DNA from: Modestobacter sp. DSM 44400
GTDB lineage: Bacteria; Actinomycetota; Actinomycetes; Mycobacteriales; Geodermatophilaceae
Direction of reading: 5' to 3'
Length of the DNA stretch: 48,450 nt
Assembly: GCF_900107175.1 (NCBI RefSeq)
Contig: NZ_FNOZ01000032.1
Location: 1-48,450 of the forward strand
Numbering within the stretch: position 1 is the first letter of the stretch; each line of letters opens with the position of its first letter. Below, one piece after another: positions 48,321-48,450 of the stretch. The notes below the pieces were generated by a model. That model ran no database searches. It saw nothing but the letters and a program-made list of their open reading frames with translations, and had not been told where the DNA came from. Made by a program: the position numbers and the translations under genes.

Positions 48321-48450
48321 CCTCGAGATTTCATACCAGCCGGCCTCGACGGGAAGTTGATCAAACGGAAAGTGCCCCTGACCTGCGAGAATGGGACTTG
48401 TCGAGAGTCCATGCCACGCTGATCGAGGAGCACCTTCCAGGTGAAGAAAC
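48321..48450 (+). mobile_element. Probable left end of an insertion sequence
   Basis: After the operator cluster the sequence character changes to a less GC-rich non-coding stretch (48321-48440). It reads like the leader of an actinobacterial IS1380-type element, with AGTGCCCCTGACCTGCGAGA at 48371-48390. A GTG start preceded by GAGGAG follows at 48441. Only the first bases of the element would be inside the window; the family call rests on memory of similar leaders. Confidence 0.35.
48441..48450 (+). CDS. Start of a gene cut by the window edge (possible transposase)
   Basis: GTGAAGAAAC at the right edge would encode VKK-. GAGGAG at 48425-48430 gives a good ribosome binding site, 10 bases before the GTG. 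No more can be said from three codons. Confidence 0.3.

Overview
The window is very GC-rich DNA, almost all of it coding, with many GTG starts, TGA stops and ATGA/GTGA overlaps. Together with an actinobacterial gene set (SCO6745 family, DUF2237, DUF2277, DUF881, a biotin pyruvate carboxylase, CaiB-type CoA transferase, several acyl-CoA dehydrogenases) this points to a soil or rock actinobacterium, most likely of the Geodermatophilaceae (Blastococcus, Geodermatophilus, Modestobacter). That placement is inference from protein character. No rRNA, tRNA, CRISPR array or prophage was recognised.

Layout. 0-8.3 kb: a nitronate monooxygenase-like enzyme, a membrane-anchored protein coupled to a DUF421/YetF protein, a wrecked DsbA/FrnE gene, a cation-diffusion facilitator, an FKBP isomerase, a large hybrid histidine kinase that ends in an RsbW-like ATPase domain, and an MFS transporter whose upstream in-frame ATG is cut off by a TGA. 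8.3-19.4 kb: acyl-CoA dehydrogenase, a coiled-coil membrane protein, amidase coupled to acetoacetyl-CoA synthetase, two tandem small DUF1622-type membrane proteins, CPBP protease plus NAD(P)-binding protein, DUF2237, glutathione peroxidase, a DUF1348 protein and an EamA exporter. 19.4-27.5 kb: a VOC remnant, an alpha/beta hydrolase, a lipoprotein/glutathionylspermidine-synthase-like pair, DUF881, pyruvate carboxylase and an SDR.

27.6-32.5 kb is the accessory part: a decayed Mrr-type nuclease/helicase gene, two convergent toxin-antitoxin modules (MazEF-like and VapBC-like), threonine ammonia-lyase, two unrecognised small genes, and an array of four directly abutting 52/53-bp palindromic repeats. 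The array interrupts the 3' end of a transketolase/E1-like gene, which has lost its C-terminal domain.

34.4-48.4 kb: an SCO6745 protein, CoA transferase, DUF2277, an acyl-CoA dehydrogenase divergent from its probable TetR regulator, an acyl-CoA dehydrogenase-like protein, an orphan chemoreceptor, a BCCT osmolyte transporter divergent from an MscS channel (both osmotic-stress functions), a zinc alcohol dehydrogenase, a LysE exporter and a MalY/PatB aminotransferase. The right edge appears to enter an insertion sequence.

Themes: short-chain and branched acyl-CoA metabolism (three acyl-CoA dehydrogenase-type genes, CoA transferase, acetoacetyl-CoA synthetase, pyruvate carboxylase, IlvA), redox and osmotic stress, and gene decay (DsbA, VOC, helicase, transketolase). 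At five of about twelve convergent gene pairs the two TGA stop codons base-pair with each other inside a hairpin.
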